DNA of 64,000 bases from Trissonchulus latispiculum (GCA_030248195.1 JASAND010021140.1:38371-102370), one strand, 5' to 3'; shown: positions 1 through 11,714, counted from the first letter of the stretch. The notes: generated by a model from the sequence alone, not told the origin. Translations and numbers: made by a program.

Positions 1-421
1 AAGCAACAATCCGCCTTTATTTACATAGTTTAAAACTGATTGTAGTCTTACACTTTAGGGGTCAAAAAATTTCTGTAGAAAATTTTTTCAAGCAAATTCA
101 ACGAAAATTTCTTTACGGGGCTATTCGAGAGTGGCGGCTTCAGTAAAAACTACAAACTTTGACGTAGTTGACGTAGCTGGTGCAACAGAGATAGATTCGA
201 ATTCTACATACAATCCCGAACTGAGTCGCCCTAGAGGTGGCGGATTTACAGCTACTTTAAAATTTGTATTTTTACTGAAACCGCCAGCCTCGAAAATCCC
301 CGTACGCAAATTTTCGCTGAATTTGGTCGAAAGTTGCCATCAAAAATCTTTTTTATACCTAAAGTGTAAGATAACCAAACAGAAAATCTGTTTTGTTTGT
401 ACAACAAAAATAGTTGCTTAA
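1..421. mobile_element. Long-TIR foldback (MITE-like) element
   Basis: The first ~200 bases and the last ~200 bases are reverse complements of each other with mismatches. The outer ends read AAGCAAC and GTTGCTT, and matched blocks include TCTTACACTTTAGG and the stretch around CGAAAATTTCTTTACGGGG. The two arms almost meet, so the unit would fold into one long hairpin. Both short ORFs inside it are just the two arms read through and are not genes. The element may begin left of the window, so no target-site duplication can be judged. Confidence 0.7.
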
Positions 422-1174
422 TACTAGTTTAATACGTTCAAGACGAAGCAGGATTCAGCACGCAATAGAATAAGAAAAAACCAATTAATGAAGAACAACA
501 AGTTGAAAAACAGTTCAAGTATTCAAATAGAATCCCAATAGCATTGCACATTCAATTTTGGCTGTTTCGGGGTGTGACCTAACCGTGGCTCATATTGTTT
601 ATGAATACACAATACTATCTAGAGACAATGTGACCCACCGGTGGGTCCACAGCTTTTAGGCTCATTTCGATGCCTTTGGGATATGTTTATCAAGTGTTCA
701 CACTTTTCTTGCGAGTTTCTCTTTATTTTCACGTTTTTACCGGTCGAGCGCGAGTTTTTTGGGTAACCGAACATAGGGCTGATACAACACGCTCTATTTG
801 CAGTACATTTCTATTTTTCCACGGCAAAACTAATAATTTCGTAAAACGAATAAGTAAAGCAAAACTAATAATGTTGATAACCAGAGTTTATTCGTCGCCG
901 ACCTTTTGCCAAAAATGGTAAATTTTCTACTTATCCAACGATATCCAAAGTTTGTGCCAAATTTGAAGCTAGTATATAATGATAATAATTCCACAAGGAG
1001 TCTGTTGGCGCTACAACAAAAATGAGCTTTTTCATTAATACACTCTGAAGGGACTGCAGCAACAAGTAACAGCAATAAACGATACAGTAGCGAATAGAAC
1101 AACCGCACATCCTACAGTTCCTGCATATTAACAATAGCCTGCTACTTAACAATCCTGCAACTATGCTATATATT
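422..1174. other. Non-coding stretch, nothing recognised
   Basis: AT-rich sequence with only short ORFs on both strands that resemble no protein family I know. I see no splice-bounded exon, RNA gene or clear repeat here. Confidence 0.5.
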
Positions 1175-1505
1175 TAGTAATGGGCACCGGATATTTTTCA
1201 TATACGGATATTCGACTACTTTGCGTTATCTGCCGATTCAAAACTTAAATTTTTCTATTCCACAATTAAATTTCAACTTTTTCTTTTAATTTAATTTTTC
1301 GGTGCGCAGTGGCCTGCCATTATACAGTCAGGATATAACCTCGGCTTGAAAAATTATTTTTAAAGAAATTGAATATATATTTAAGTTTTGAAATTTTTGT
1401 TAAGTTTTGTTAATTTTTATTACGTTTATCTGAAATGTAGACGGATGTCCGGGTACCGGATAGTTTTTCAAAATAGGATATTATCCAGTACCAGTGCCAT
1501 CACTA
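1175..1505. mobile_element. hAT-like MITE
   Basis: The left end reads TAGTAATGGGCACCGGATAT. The right end, in reverse complement, begins TAGTGATGGCACTGG. This gives imperfect TIRs opening with the TAG.G/TAGTGATG pattern frequent in hAT elements. Flanks CTATATAT (left, one base away) and CTATATAC (right) look like a mutated 8-bp target duplication. There is no coding capacity. Confidence 0.55.
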
Positions 1506-1946
1506 CTATATACCTCCAAACAATCCTATAATTAACTACTCTGTGCCATGCTATAGACACAACGATTAAATTCCAAGAAGACCTATACATAACATACTTG
1601 ACACACACTATCCTAGAACTGTGCCTTGTTCACAAATAAAGCACGCCCGGTTAGAGTAGATAAAGTTTTTAAACTGGTTTATCCCTCCAGTCTAGCAAAA
1701 AGATGATCTGTTTAGGTATCTACTTTCTAAACCTTGTGCGCAAAAAGAATTGTATTAGTTTTAATTCTTTTAAGTCGTTCAACTTTCAGCGAGAAAAGAC
1801 CCTACAAATCAGTCAGACACTCTCTGGACTCGTACGTCCAGCTGGGAGCTTCCACTCAACTCACCCACCCTCTAGATCCTCCCATTCCAGTTCGCCTTTA
1901 ACATACACTTTTTTCGCAAAATGTATATACAATGACACTCGCTCTA
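1506..1946. other. 3' flank of the GLD-2-like gene
   Basis: Sequence downstream of the minus-strand gene's stop codon. It should contain the 3' UTR. No other feature is recognised. Confidence 0.4.
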
Positions 1947-2494
1947 CTAAAACCTATTGATTTCACAGCATATACCAAGCGCATCTAAGCTGAGCAACTG
2001 TGTACTAAGTCTAACATGGGTGTACATAAAGGCCGAGATAATGCGAACAAAGTGTTCCTTCCTGTGCACACAACGGGCCGTATTCACCCGGTCAAAGGGC
2101 TCCTCGATATAGATGAAAAAATCGGGCAGATCCTTGGGCAGGGCCGAACGAGGCTTGGCAGCCCCGTCTCGTATGGAAATATAGTCCTGGTCAAAGTTGA
2201 ACAGAGCGTAGTAGGCAAAAAATCGGGTCAAGAGTTCGGCCACCGACTGCTCATTGCGCGGCTGAATCATCTTCGAGAGGTGTAGGGAGCCGAACAAGTG
2301 CATTTGGTGGAGGGGCAGGCGGGCGTCAAATCGCTCCGGGAGGAGACTCTGAAGGTTGGGCAGAACGGGGGGCGAGACGGCAGCCTGGAGGAAGTGGATC
2401 AGCATTAGGGTGATGGAATAGCTGTTCAGCGTGCCATTTTTGGCGTCGCTGATCTCGTTCAGTTGGGCCCAGTCTTTGATGATCACAGCCAACA
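1947..2494 (-). CDS. GLD-2-like gene, terminal exon (PAP-associated domain)
   Basis: Encodes the rest of the central domain (VLAVIIKDWAQ, NGTLNSYS) and the PAP-associated domain ending soon after FIYIEEPFDRVNTARCVH. The TAG stop is at 1947-1949. The joined phase with the exon at 3093 gives the family-like sequence RFPVLAVIIKD across the junction, which is strong support for the splice. Confidence 0.87.
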
Positions 2495-2780
2495 CTGAAA
2501 ACATTAAACAGAAAGACAAAGAATATTTTACAAAACATGGACACAACATGTGGTTGAAAATTCGGTTTCAGATTAGGCACCAGGGTAGCGCAAATAAAGC
2601 ACTTTGAACTTTCTCTCACTTCCCAAAGAAATGTGTGTGGTGTGTGTGTGTGTCTGTGTGTTTGTGTGTGTGTGTGTTGTGTCTGTGTATGTGTGTGTGT
2701 GTGTGTTGTCTGTGTGTGTGTGTGTGGTGTGTGTGTGGTGTGTGTTTGTGTGTGTGTATGTGTGTCTGTGTGGTGTGTGT

Positions 2781-2814
<34 letters not shown>

Positions 2815-4335
2815 CTGTGTGTGTCTGTGTGTCTGTGTGTGTGTATGTGTGTGTGCTTACGTTCTTAGATTTTCAACGAAATTTTCACGTGCGTTCTTAG
2901 ATTTTCAACGAAATTTTCACCAATTTAAGCCTGAACCACTTAAAATTAGTCATTTTCTAGTGTTTTTTGCAGTTTTCACACAAAAAACAGCACAAATTCG
3001 GAAAATTTTTCCAAAAATATGCCCCGATCGATGGCCTCCCATGAAGCCCCCGTCCCCATAAATTTTGGCCTAAACATAAGCCAGCAGTTCACCTGGGAAT
3101 CGTTCATCAATTCCAGCATAATAGTGGAGCAAATGAGAATTGTAGATTCCGGTCAGACTGTTGCAGTTCAGGTCCACTTCCAGGCCACTGTACTCCCCGA
3201 AGAAGTTTAGCCTTAGAATGGGCACTTTGGCATTAATGAATTCAATGTGGGAGACACAGGGACAACGATTCAGCATTCTTCGGACTCTTCGAAGAACATC
3301 AAGAGCAAAGGCTTTGTTACCATCAAAATTCTTGGCTAAAGTAAAGAATTCCCTAGGCGTATAAGGATGAAAACGGGTTTATAATCAAATCGATAAAATT
3401 CTTGGCTAAAGTAAAGAATTCCCTAGGCGTATAAGGATGAAAACGGGTTTATAATCAAATCGATAAAATTCTTGGCTAAAGCAAAGAATTCCCTAGGCGT
3501 ATAAGGATGAAAACGGGTTTATAATCAAATCGATAAAATTCTTGGCTAAAGTAAAGAATTCCCTAGGCGTATAAGGATGAAAACGGGTTTATAATCAAAT
3601 CGATAAAATTCTTGGCTAAAGTAAAGAATTCCCTAGGCGTATAAGGATGAAAATGGTCTTATTTAATCAAATCAATTTATCTTTATTTTTTGTATTTATT
3701 TTTATCAAACTATTTAGGCATCGATTGGAGCCCACCCCAACTTTGCAGAAGGTACACAGAATGTTAGGTCCTACCAGTTGATAAGCTTGGAACAAAGCTC
3801 AAATCCATGTCAGCATTGCGAGATCCCAGTAGATTCACCGTGCTGCCCACAGCGTACAGTTCGCAGCATTGACCAAATCCTGGCATCAGCCACCGCAGTA
3901 GCTCCTGTCTCAACGCCATCTTCCATCTTAAATGAGATTGCACAAAATACAAGCTACACACACAAGCAATTCTTTCAAATTAGAATCAGCGAATTGAAAT
4001 AACATCCCAAAATTACAAACTACGTGAAATAGAAAAATAAGTACGTCAGGTTGCTATTGGGCAAATGGAAAGGCGCAAACATGGACTAAGAAAATACAAA
4101 ATGGCTGATATTGACATAAACCTATGGACTCACTGAAATCGTTCAGCCGTCTGACGATTCCGACGATAGTAGTCCCACATTTCCTGCTCCAGCTGAGGTA
4201 GGGAGCCCAGTAACGGCGCGATGGGAGCAGCGGTCAGCGGCAGCGATTCCTGCGATCCAAATAGGCCCGAATCCGTCGCCGAAGTCGATACTGACGGTCT
4301 CACGGTCAAATGATTCCCCATAGAAAATTTTCCCT
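1947..4335 (-). CDS. GLD-2-like non-canonical poly(A) polymerase (TENT2/PAPD4 family), four exons
   Basis: This family adds adenosines to mRNA 3' ends, classically cytoplasmic mRNAs in germline and neurons. Four exons can be joined on the minus strand: 4335-4134, 3926-3775, 3335-3093 and 2494-1947. Every internal junction is GT/AG and keeps frame: donor GTGAGT after 4134 with acceptor TTTAAG before 3926; donor GTAGGA after 3775 with acceptor ACTTTAG before 3335; donor GTGAAC after 3093 with acceptor TTTTCAG before 2494. The product has the nucleotidyltransferase GS...DMD signature, the third carboxylate in LEVDLN, the NGTLNSYS helix region and the PAP-associated segment with EEPFDRVNTAR. All three catalytic acids are present, so the enzyme could be active. 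The 5' end is uncertain: exon 1 may start at ATG 4321 or follow the acceptor TTTTTCCAG at 4336, which would put further exons upstream. Family assignment is from motifs, not a database search. Confidence 0.87.
2633..2855. repeat. (TG)n/(TGTC)n microsatellite in an intron
   Basis: About 220 bases of GT repeats interrupted by TGTC, TGTA and TTTG units, lying in the last intron of the GLD-2-like gene. Read in any frame it gives Cys/Val-rich ORFs, which are artefacts of the repeat. Confidence 0.95.
2860..2920. repeat. 29-bp tandem duplication, period 32
   Basis: Two identical copies of a 29-base unit beginning CGTTCTTAGATTTTC, at 2860-2888 and 2892-2920, separated by GTG. It sits beside the TG microsatellite in the same intron. 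Confidence 0.9.
3093..3335 (-). CDS. GLD-2-like gene, exon with third catalytic Asp
   Basis: Encodes the helix AKNFDGNKAFALDVL and then VPILRL and LEVDLNCN, which carries the third carboxylate. The start at 3335 is the only nearby AG (CTTTAG) whose phase fits the previous exon; the alternative acceptor at CCTAG meets a stop five codons later. The exon's first 13 bases lie inside the 70-bp tandem array described separately. Confidence 0.83.
3331..3655. repeat. Five-copy 70-bp tandem repeat covering a splice acceptor
   Basis: Copies begin with CTTGGCTAAA at 3331, 3401, 3471, 3541 and 3611 and are nearly identical (one T/C change at 3482). The copy nearest the exon contains the functional 3' splice site of the exon at 3335. 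Each other copy therefore repeats the pyrimidine tract, the CTTTAG acceptor and about 13 exon bases. Using any upstream copy would lead to an in-frame TAG within about 17 codons. Confidence 0.93.
3775..3926 (-). CDS. GLD-2-like gene, catalytic exon with GS...DMD
   Basis: 152 nt. Encodes the start of the nucleotidyltransferase fold, with LYAVGST followed by NADMDLSF, which supplies the first two metal-binding aspartates. The exon ends in phase 1 at GTAGGA. Confidence 0.85.
4134..4335 (-). CDS. GLD-2-like gene, first recognised exon (N-terminal linker)
   Basis: Encodes a Ser/Thr/Pro-rich segment and then a helix containing EQEMWDYYRRN, which matches the helix before the catalytic domain in this family. 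It ends in codon phase 2 at a GTGAGT donor. A good acceptor sits at 4336 and an in-frame ATG at 4321, so this may be an internal exon or the start exon. Confidence 0.65.
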
Positions 4336-5269
4336 CTGGAAAAATTACACCGGTTAAATTTTTCCGGAGGGGAAAAATTTCACCGTTGAGCTGTAATTGA
4401 ATTTTTAAAAGTAAATTTCTGCTGTCCAACCAATTTCTTTTTCAGAAAATTATCTACATAATTAACTGAATCGAATTTTTAATCGTTATCCTTACTAATA
4501 CAGCAACAGTTTTATCAGATACTGACAAGGATCCAAATCACAGCTTCAACAACTAAAATAAATCCCGAATCTTTTGACAGATATATAATATTTACCACAA
4601 ATTCTTCCTTTTTAGTTTTGGTAAAGCCGCAGTTATAGAGTTTGTGTTCAAAGAGAAAGATTAAATGGAAGTACTTGATCATATCACCTTGTTCCTCTTA
4701 CAATTATTTACTGTTTCGATTTCAGAAATTCTGCAAAAACGTAGCAGAAAACGGGGACATTTTTGCCAGGTAGACTAATGTTTTTGTCTCAACTTTAAAT
4801 TTTATTTTCGTTCTTTTGTTGTATAGAATTTTTAATGGGTTTCAAATTTCAAATTCATTTTTATAATTTTTTAATTACTTAATTTAAGGAATTTAAGCTC
4901 TTTTTCAAAATTTTTGGGTTAATTTTAACTCTACTCTAATACGCTCTAAGTACTAAGTATCTAAGTACTCTTTCCGGACAAGCTCCAAAAGACAAAATAT
5001 ACTTCTTGCTGGCCAGGTAAGGCTTGGGCACGCTCACTCTTCTGTTGTTCGTTAGGTTTAGCTAAAATTTAGTTCAGCGAAAAATTTAATCCATTAAAGG
5101 AAGAAAATAAAATTGAAAATTGGGACAGCAGAACTATTAACTTGGTGTTTTCTCTACTTGTTATTTTTCTCCATGTCTAAGTTATCTGTTTCCTCTGCAG
5201 AATTTTTGAAATCGAAACCGTAAGAGGAACAAGATTATAAGGCACTAACAATCAAGTGTAGCCGTTTAA
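4336..5269. other. Upstream flank or intron of the GLD-2-like gene
   Basis: AT-rich with no convincing exon. It may hold the promoter and 5' exons of the GLD-2-like gene on the minus strand, but I could not identify them. Confidence 0.35.
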
Positions 5270-6352
5270 GGGGGTCCATCATGAAATATTTTTAGTCCGC
5301 GGATTTCGCTCACTTTCACACATGAGGCAAATTTTCGCAAATCAACTACACGTTTTTAGCTTATTTTGTTATGCACCTTTAAAAACCATTAGGAAAAACA
5401 TTTTCGTACGGTTTCCAACCGGATGGGCTTGATCAGAATCTTCTTTAACGAATTTCACAGAGAAACAGTTCCCTTTGTTCCTCCTGATGCAATGAAACAT
5501 TTAACAGCGTTTAACTTAAACTGGAAGCATTTTCGACCCATAGTTCTATAGGAAGAATTCATCCCTGCAATGAGAGCTTTCGATTGATAGGTCATATTTT
5601 GAAAAATCTAAAAATCGCTGTTTTGAGAAATTCGGGCTTACAGGGTCCCGTTTGGCACGCTGAGAAGAACTGGACATAGCTGTCAGCATAATTCATGCTG
5701 AAAATAGATCCAAAGCCATGAATGCACAAGTTGGAATACAAAATAGGCCGTTTAGGACAATATTGTTGTCGTAATTTAGCAAAATTTTCGAAAAAACCGA
5801 AATTTTAAAAATTTTGCTAAAAATGCCCATATATGCGTCAATAAAATCGCGAAACTGAGAGAAATACAATGGAACCACTGGTATCAGTGGAACCGCCAAT
5901 TCAAGTACTACGTTACCCTTGAGTTAGAATTTTTATTCAAGCCTTTGAATTAGGGCAATTTACCGTTCTTTCCGAAGACCAGACCGAAGATTCAGCTACA
6001 AGAAACGTTGGAGTTTGACGCTTCGTCACCGTTTGCGATAAGTAAAGAATTTTTGGGACCTGAATCAAAATTCTACTTCCAGCGTACCGCAGTTTATGAT
6101 CATATATAGCTACATCATAAATGCAAAATTATGCAGTATTACAACTGTTCGTCGAGAGACTTTTTGGCGCAAGAATAAAATCACCACTCAGTTCCTATGT
6201 TTAACACATGCAGACCCCAACTTTAACCTAAAATTACTCGACAACCGTAAGAGACAAGAGTTTAATTTAAAAATTCATAAAAATATTCCACTCAAAGATC
6301 AAACATATGTGAAAATGAGCGAAATCAGAGATGGTAAAAAATGGACCCCCCC
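5270..6352. mobile_element. Possible TIR element with GGGGGTCCAT ends
   Basis: The left end GGGGGTCCAT and the right end ATGGACCCCCCC are inverted. Within 60 bases of each end the motif GATTTCGCTCAYTTTCACAYATG recurs in inverted orientation. The same motif occurs near 15835 next to GGGGGAGC. A TTAA precedes the left end, but no TTAA follows the right end, so family and boundaries are uncertain. The short ORF at the right is not recognisable as a gene. Confidence 0.4.
5708..5771. repeat. Dispersed ~64-bp repeat, copy 1
   Basis: Shares ATAGGCCGTTTAGGACAATA and flanking sequence with 6456-6518 in direct orientation. The pair could mark two insertions of one family or a duplicated segment. Confidence 0.7.
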
Positions 6353-6455
6353 AATATTTCTTTTTGAACACCAATGTATTTAATTGAATTAGTTAAAAGA
6401 AAGTTGAATTTTGAAGAATTCCCCCTAATAAGAAGAATTGATCAATTGACAATTG

Positions 6456-6518
6456 ATCCAAAGCCAAGATTGCACACGTTGGAATACAAATAGGCCGTTT
6501 AGGACAATAATGTTGTCG
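6456..6518. repeat. Dispersed ~64-bp repeat, copy 2
   Basis: Direct copy of 5708-5771 with small indels. It lies outside the possible TIR element at 5270-6352. Confidence 0.7.
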
Positions 6519-7139
6519 AAATCGCCTGAAAATCGGCAAAGAAATTCATGGAAAATGGTTTAAGTTGAAGAATTCTTGGTCGCAGTGTGCATGTGTGAAT
6601 GTCCAAGTCGTGTCTGTATTTATATGTAATCAGACAGAGCTGCCAATCTCTTAAATAACCTAATCAATCGTAAATTAACTGAACAGGTTAGTTTACCTAA
6701 TAACATAAGGTCAGGAATGCCAATAACATCAAGGAAGAAGTAATCCAAATCAGAACGGATATTAATTTAGCTAAGTGATAGGTACTACAAGCTTCCAAGT
6801 GTTTCTCCTTATGAAAAGCTGGTGCCTCTTCATTTGGACCCCATTTATTGTCCCCTTCCTGTAATCATCCAAAGATTTAGGCGCTAATCACCATAATAAA
6901 CGGAGACTTCAAATAGATGACAGATACATTTAATTTCCTTCTAGTAATGAGAAACAACTTCAGTTTTTAGCAAGTATTAATCACTAGAAGATGGTTCATT
7001 AATTAATTAGTATTAATTAGTGTGAATTAGGTAGTAATTACGTAATGTCGAAATTTTACATGGAAACATGACTTAGGTTTAGGTTGAATTGAAAGGCAAT
7101 TCTTCACTGATTCCAAGAATGCAAATTTTATCTCCCAAC
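6519..7139. other. Non-coding stretch, nothing recognised
   Basis: AT-rich, no ORF with recognisable content, no clear repeat. Confidence 0.4.
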
Positions 7140-8340
7140 TCCAAACACTGAGAAAGTTATGATCGAAAATGTTTTAGTAAAAATGTTCCCTGTTTCGTAA
7201 TTTTGGACTCTTTAAAATGTTTGTTTTAACTTGGGACTTACACAACCTTTGTGGTTAGTTCAATCTCATTGTCTGGGAAGCTGTCTGGCTTCCAGACACC
7301 GTAGTAGTAAGCCTTCACTACTGCGGCCGTTCATCCCTCCCTACACGTGAGGCTGTCCTCACCTGAACTTTTCGCTGGCCTTAGTCCAGCGGAAGAATTG
7401 CCTCTCCAAAGGAAAGTTAATACACACTTTTTCGCTATTTTAATGGTTTGGAGGGGGCCTAATTCCCCCAAAAAAAATTAAACTAAGAGAAACTAAATTA
7501 AACTTAGGTAGTTAGGTACGTAGAATTTGTTGGTATAATTTTTATTTAGTTAGAAAATACGTAGGAATCGTTATGTGCATATTTCTTCAAATTTTTGTTT
7601 CACTTACTCTCTTATCCTCAGTCAAGTGAGGACAAGGAGATTCCAGCAACAAGAAGCAATTATTGCTAAGACTAGTAGGTAGCGTCCCTTGTTTTCAGCC
7701 AAAAGTTCAAGTCAAATTTAAAAGTGAGGGGGCCGAAAACAAAGGAATAATCAATAATTATTAACCAAAATAAAAAATTATTTCATTCAAATTAACCCAT
7801 TTAGGGTTTACCCATTTCGCGCAGGCTCAGAATGGCCTATGTTTTACTTTTTTTCGTCAATTTTTAAGCAAGTTGAAATCACGTTTTAATTATTTATCCC
7901 TTTGGTTACGTTTACGTGTAAAAACCTAAAATTATATAAAATTCGCCCAAGTTTCGTCCCCGAAATTTATCAAAAAGTTGGTCAGTTGCGGGCAATATTT
8001 CGCCGTTATCATTAATTTGAGCCCCCGACTGAACTCCAGGCCAAAAAGAGCCTGGAACTGGATGTGTAAAAGGTTGGAAGCTTCTAAAATTTTCTAGAAA
8101 CATCTAGAAGCTTTTCTTTAAAATCAATGGAAAAGTTCTCCCGCCGCCCTAATTACAAACTGTCAACAAGCTGTCAGCGAGCTGTCGCTCGCTCCCCTAA
8201 CTCCAAAATTTTAATCAGTGTTCACTGAGACCGAGAGCGGCTGCAAAATTGTCCCCTTCCCCGTGTGCATTGTCTCTCGTGACATGTGTAGCGGTACCAG
8301 AGTGAAACTAGCCTATTAACACAATAGTACCGTTACCCCG
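7140..8340 (+). repeat. LTR-like block, diverged inverted relative of 26050-27000
   Basis: Several blocks match the reverse complement of 26050-27000 in the same order: GAAAATGTTTTAGTAA, the CCTCA..TGAACTTTT region, GGAGGGGGC followed by a C-run, CCTTTGGTTACGTTTAC, a GGTCAGTTG.GGGCAATAT block, a TCTAGAAGCTT cluster, CTGTCA.CGAGCTGTC, and a TG.ATTGT.TCTCG block. Conserved order over 1 kb means the two are copies of one mobile sequence. Length and lack of coding favour an LTR or non-autonomous element; which one is unresolved. Confidence 0.6.
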
Positions 8341-9394
8341 CGAGAGCAACTCAAGCGAGCAGACCGTGGCACAAGTGAATAACACACCAACCGCGCAGGA
8401 GCCGGCCAGGGAAGCCTCGGCAAATAAATAGACCTAGTGAGGGGGTGACACCCGCTCACCTCAGAAATAGCACTAAACTAACCTAGGAGCTCAGAAATGA
8501 CCTACCCAGACTAGACACAACTAATGGAGATATTCAATAAGTAACAACAATACTATGAAGAGAGCAATTATAGAAATAACAACTGATAGAATTTAGGGGG
8601 CACAGCCCGGCAAATACGTACAGTTATACAGTAAATAAACTGCACACACGCACTCACCAATATAAAGGGCGAAGCCCCGCTAACGTACCAATATATCCAC
8701 TGAGGAGAACACAGGGGGAAACTATACAGTGGAGATAGGGAGAGAATAGAGAGAGAACACGACTAGACTGTACAAGGGAAAACCCAACACTGAAAGGGAG
8801 AGAAGTTTGACGGATAACCCCCTCCCAAGAGAAGCGCCCTCTAGCTGGAGTGTCCCAATCATGTAGCTCCTCAGTCGATACAGTTTAAGTTTACTGCAAC
8901 GGTGAAACAACGAACGCCATGTTGTCATGCAAGCATTGCGCTAAAAACAACACTCCCTCTGAAGCAAAGCTGAGTCCGATCATGTATTAGGCTTACATGA
9001 AGACTGAGATTAAGATGAGTTAATCTTGGTAGTGTTGAAGTAAAGTAATGGAGTCACTTAGGGTCAAGAAAATATAAGGTTGCCGAATTTAAATGTGCCT
9101 AATTCATTTCGTTCATTCGGAAAGCTATTTAGGCATGAGGGTCCCGGTGACCGGTGTTGGCACGGCCCCGGGGGCGCTTCCCAAATGAGTCAGCCCGGGC
9201 CCCTCTCAAGCTAAAATTGTACTTTTCCTTCAAATTAAGCTTTTAGGAGTTACGGTTAACGGTTGGCATGGCTTGGCTTAGACTCATTCCTCTTCGCCGT
9301 TATCCCACAAATTGGAGACAACCATTCAATTATTGGCAACCTGAATAGAGTTTATATAGTTTACAGCAACGGCGGAACAACTAACGCCATGTTG
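8341..9394. other. Non-coding stretch with one short direct repeat
   Basis: The string AACGCCATGTTGT with similar upstream bases occurs at about 8914-8928 and about 9384-9397, next to similar CAACGGYGRAACAAC sequence. Otherwise nothing is recognised; ORFs here are short and unlike known proteins. Confidence 0.4.
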
Positions 9395-9485
9395 TAATTA
9401 GTGATGTGCGCTGAGACATTTGCCCGTTCCGGAGCTCCGGCCGGAGCGGGCTGTCGGAGCACCGGAGCTCCGGAGCTCCGACTGT
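9395..9485. repeat. CCGGAGCTCCGG palindrome cluster
   Basis: Five or more GGAGCTCC/CCGGAGC units lie within about 60 bases, next to TAGTGATGTGC. The leading TAGTGATG resembles hAT-type MITE ends, so this could be one end of such an element. No matching right end was found. Confidence 0.4.
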
Positions 9486-10368
9486 TAGTGAAGGCAAAAT
9501 TTCAAAAATTTCGGTTTAGGCTAAATAGATGTTGTTTAGTCAATAAAAAGCATGCCTACTCGCTGCGCTGTATATTTTTATGATAAAATAAAAATAAAAT
9601 AAAAGTTTTATCGTTTAACTGTTTATGTTCAGATGCTGATTTCTTTGCTACATACGAATTACATTTGTTCGCTGTATTTTGTATTTTGTATCTGAAATAA
9701 ATTCAGCTTTTGACAATATTTCACAGAATTTTTGGGTTAATTGATTGTTACTGCTGTGTTAGTAAATGTAAAAGCCCATGTTAGTTTACACTGCAGTTTA
9801 CTTTAATGTTTCACCTTTTCCAAGATTTGGCAAAATTAGATATTATATTCCACATGAAATACTCAATATTTCTTGCAGGAATTTCATCAAATTTCTTCAA
9901 ATGTATATCAAACTTTTTAAATTCATGCATAAAATATTGCAAATTTGATGAGTGTGGACCAGATTTCATTTACCCACTACGTATTTAACTTATCGTGAGG
10001 ATGTATAATACGTAGGTAATCAAACTGAAACTTATAAAATCGGAGTTAACAGAATTTTGATCTGAAAGATAGAAAAAAAGCACAGAAAACAGCTGCAGTT
10101 TTTGAAAGTTTACATGGAACAGATTTAACGGAAATGTAATATTTAATGGAACAATTAGTAACAAGTACGGAATTTAAAACGTTTTACGGAATGAATTCTT
10201 AAATGTATTTGAGTTGTATTTAATTTTTCTTTCATATATTTAGAACATAGACAAGTTTAAATTGTCTCCAGAGAAAAGAACCGTTTTGAGAGGTATATAT
10301 AAGAACGCAGCCTTGGGAAAATTGAAACTAGTTTAGTTAAGAAGAAGTCTAGAAAAATTTAGAATACT
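9486..10368. other. Non-coding stretch, nothing recognised
   Basis: Strongly AT-rich with several stop codons in all frames. No feature supported. Confidence 0.4.
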
Positions 10369-10475
10369 AAGATCAAGAGTACCATAATACATAAGAGTAT
10401 GACAAGCATCATACGCTATGTATTATGAGCTTGCAACGTATTCTGCGTCGCTGACCCCCCATGCCCTATGATGCA
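10369..10475 (+). repeat. Partial copy of the palindrome family at 18.3-19.2 kb
   Basis: Shares the order AAGAGTAC..AATA, AAGAGTATGACAAGC, a GCTGACCCCCC block and neighbouring sequence with the foldback units at 18336-19217, but is more diverged and lacks the mirror-image half. Confidence 0.55.
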
Positions 10476-10774
10476 TAGTTATTTACTGATAAAAAATATA
10501 GATATCGCTGTTTCTTTTGGCTTCTTCATATTAGTGTAGTGTAGAGGCAGTATATTCTAGTGCCTTGGCTTACACATAGCTATGCCTATTATTGCAAATG
10601 TTGCAAAGGTGAACAAGAAATGTTGACACAGAGCAATTTCTTCACGTGTCAAACACGTAAGTCACAATCCTCAAGAGGCTGTTACAACTATGCAGTAATG
10701 CTTGAAGTTATCTGTTCATCGAGCTATCCAGATAAAGAAGGTTGGAGATGTTATGTATAGTGGTAGGTAATAAT

Positions 10775-10985
10775 TGCATGATCGTCCCAAATTGTAGGAT
10801 AAGGCTGACTTATTTTTCTGAAGAAAGAGTATAAGATTTCGCTAAGCATTTTTATTTCGCCTACAAGAATACCGGTAAGACGTCTTTCATAATTTGTTTT
10901 ATTTTGAGAAGAGTGTAATTATTTACATCTGCGATATTAATAGATTGTGCACATTTTCCTGCTCCGCAAAGCTTAAAAATGGCAT
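10775..10985 (+). repeat. Dispersed repeat family R1, copy 1
   Basis: Contains CCAAATTGTAGGATA, ACTTATTTTTCTGAA, TATTTCGCCTACAAGAATACCGGTAAGACG (first 20 bases TATTTCGCCTACAAGAATAC) and TTTCCTGCTCCGCAAA, all found again in the same order at 11715-11985. Confidence 0.7.
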
Positions 10986-11714
10986 ACTAATTTAGTTGGT
11001 TTAACGTAGTGTTCTGAGTCTATCGATTAATAAAATTGGTAACGATGATGAAGGGTTTCATTTCCATTGTCCGGTGCAAGTCATTCTCAAGAGTAATTAT
11101 GTAACATCTGTGGGTACGCAGTTCAAACAATGGTAGAAAGGATCAGTGTGTATTGGAAATACTATTCCATATTTGTTATAGTTGTTATAGTGGTTTATTA
11201 AAATGTAGGTGATGTATTTAAAAATTTGGTCGGCTGCAATTAGTTTATTAACATATATTGTCCACAAAATATCACGTTTTCCTTATCCGCAAATTTTTTC
11301 TGAAAATTTTGCGGAGCAAGAAGCAACGAGTAACGTTATAAAGTAACACAAAGTAACTGAAACTTGCATACAGGGATTTTCTGGGTTGCTGAGTTAGAAT
11401 CTGAATCTTAAATTCAGTTTTCAATTTAAATTCAGTTTTTGTTATCTCAGCATAAACAGACAACTTTAGCTCTCACCGAGTTAACGAAAAATGGAATCGA
11501 AAACCGGATTTCAAATTCGTGCTCACAGCCTCAGAAAATTCTATCTGCAAGATATCAGAATTTCATGTCACCTTGCTCCCCTTATCAATTTAATATTTTT
11601 AATTTCAAGGTTCTAAATGCAAAATGGCTAGGGAAAACGCGCAATAAACCTCAATCTAAAGATGCTATTGCCTAAATCTATCAATGTTTACAATTGCTTT
11701 CTGAATAATTGGAT
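10986..11714. other. Non-coding stretch between R1 copies
   Basis: Includes another TGCTCCGC/GCGGAGCA pair around 11300 in inverted orientation and a repeated ATTTAAATTCAGTTTT motif that recurs near 13550. No gene recognised. Confidence 0.4.

Noticed and set aside
2604..3061. Cys/Val-rich ORFs in three frames
   Set aside because: They are translations of the (TG)n microsatellite, not genes.
3331..3655. CRISPR-like array
   Set aside because: The 70-bp units are directly adjacent with no variable spacers, in a eukaryotic intron; this is a tandem duplication.
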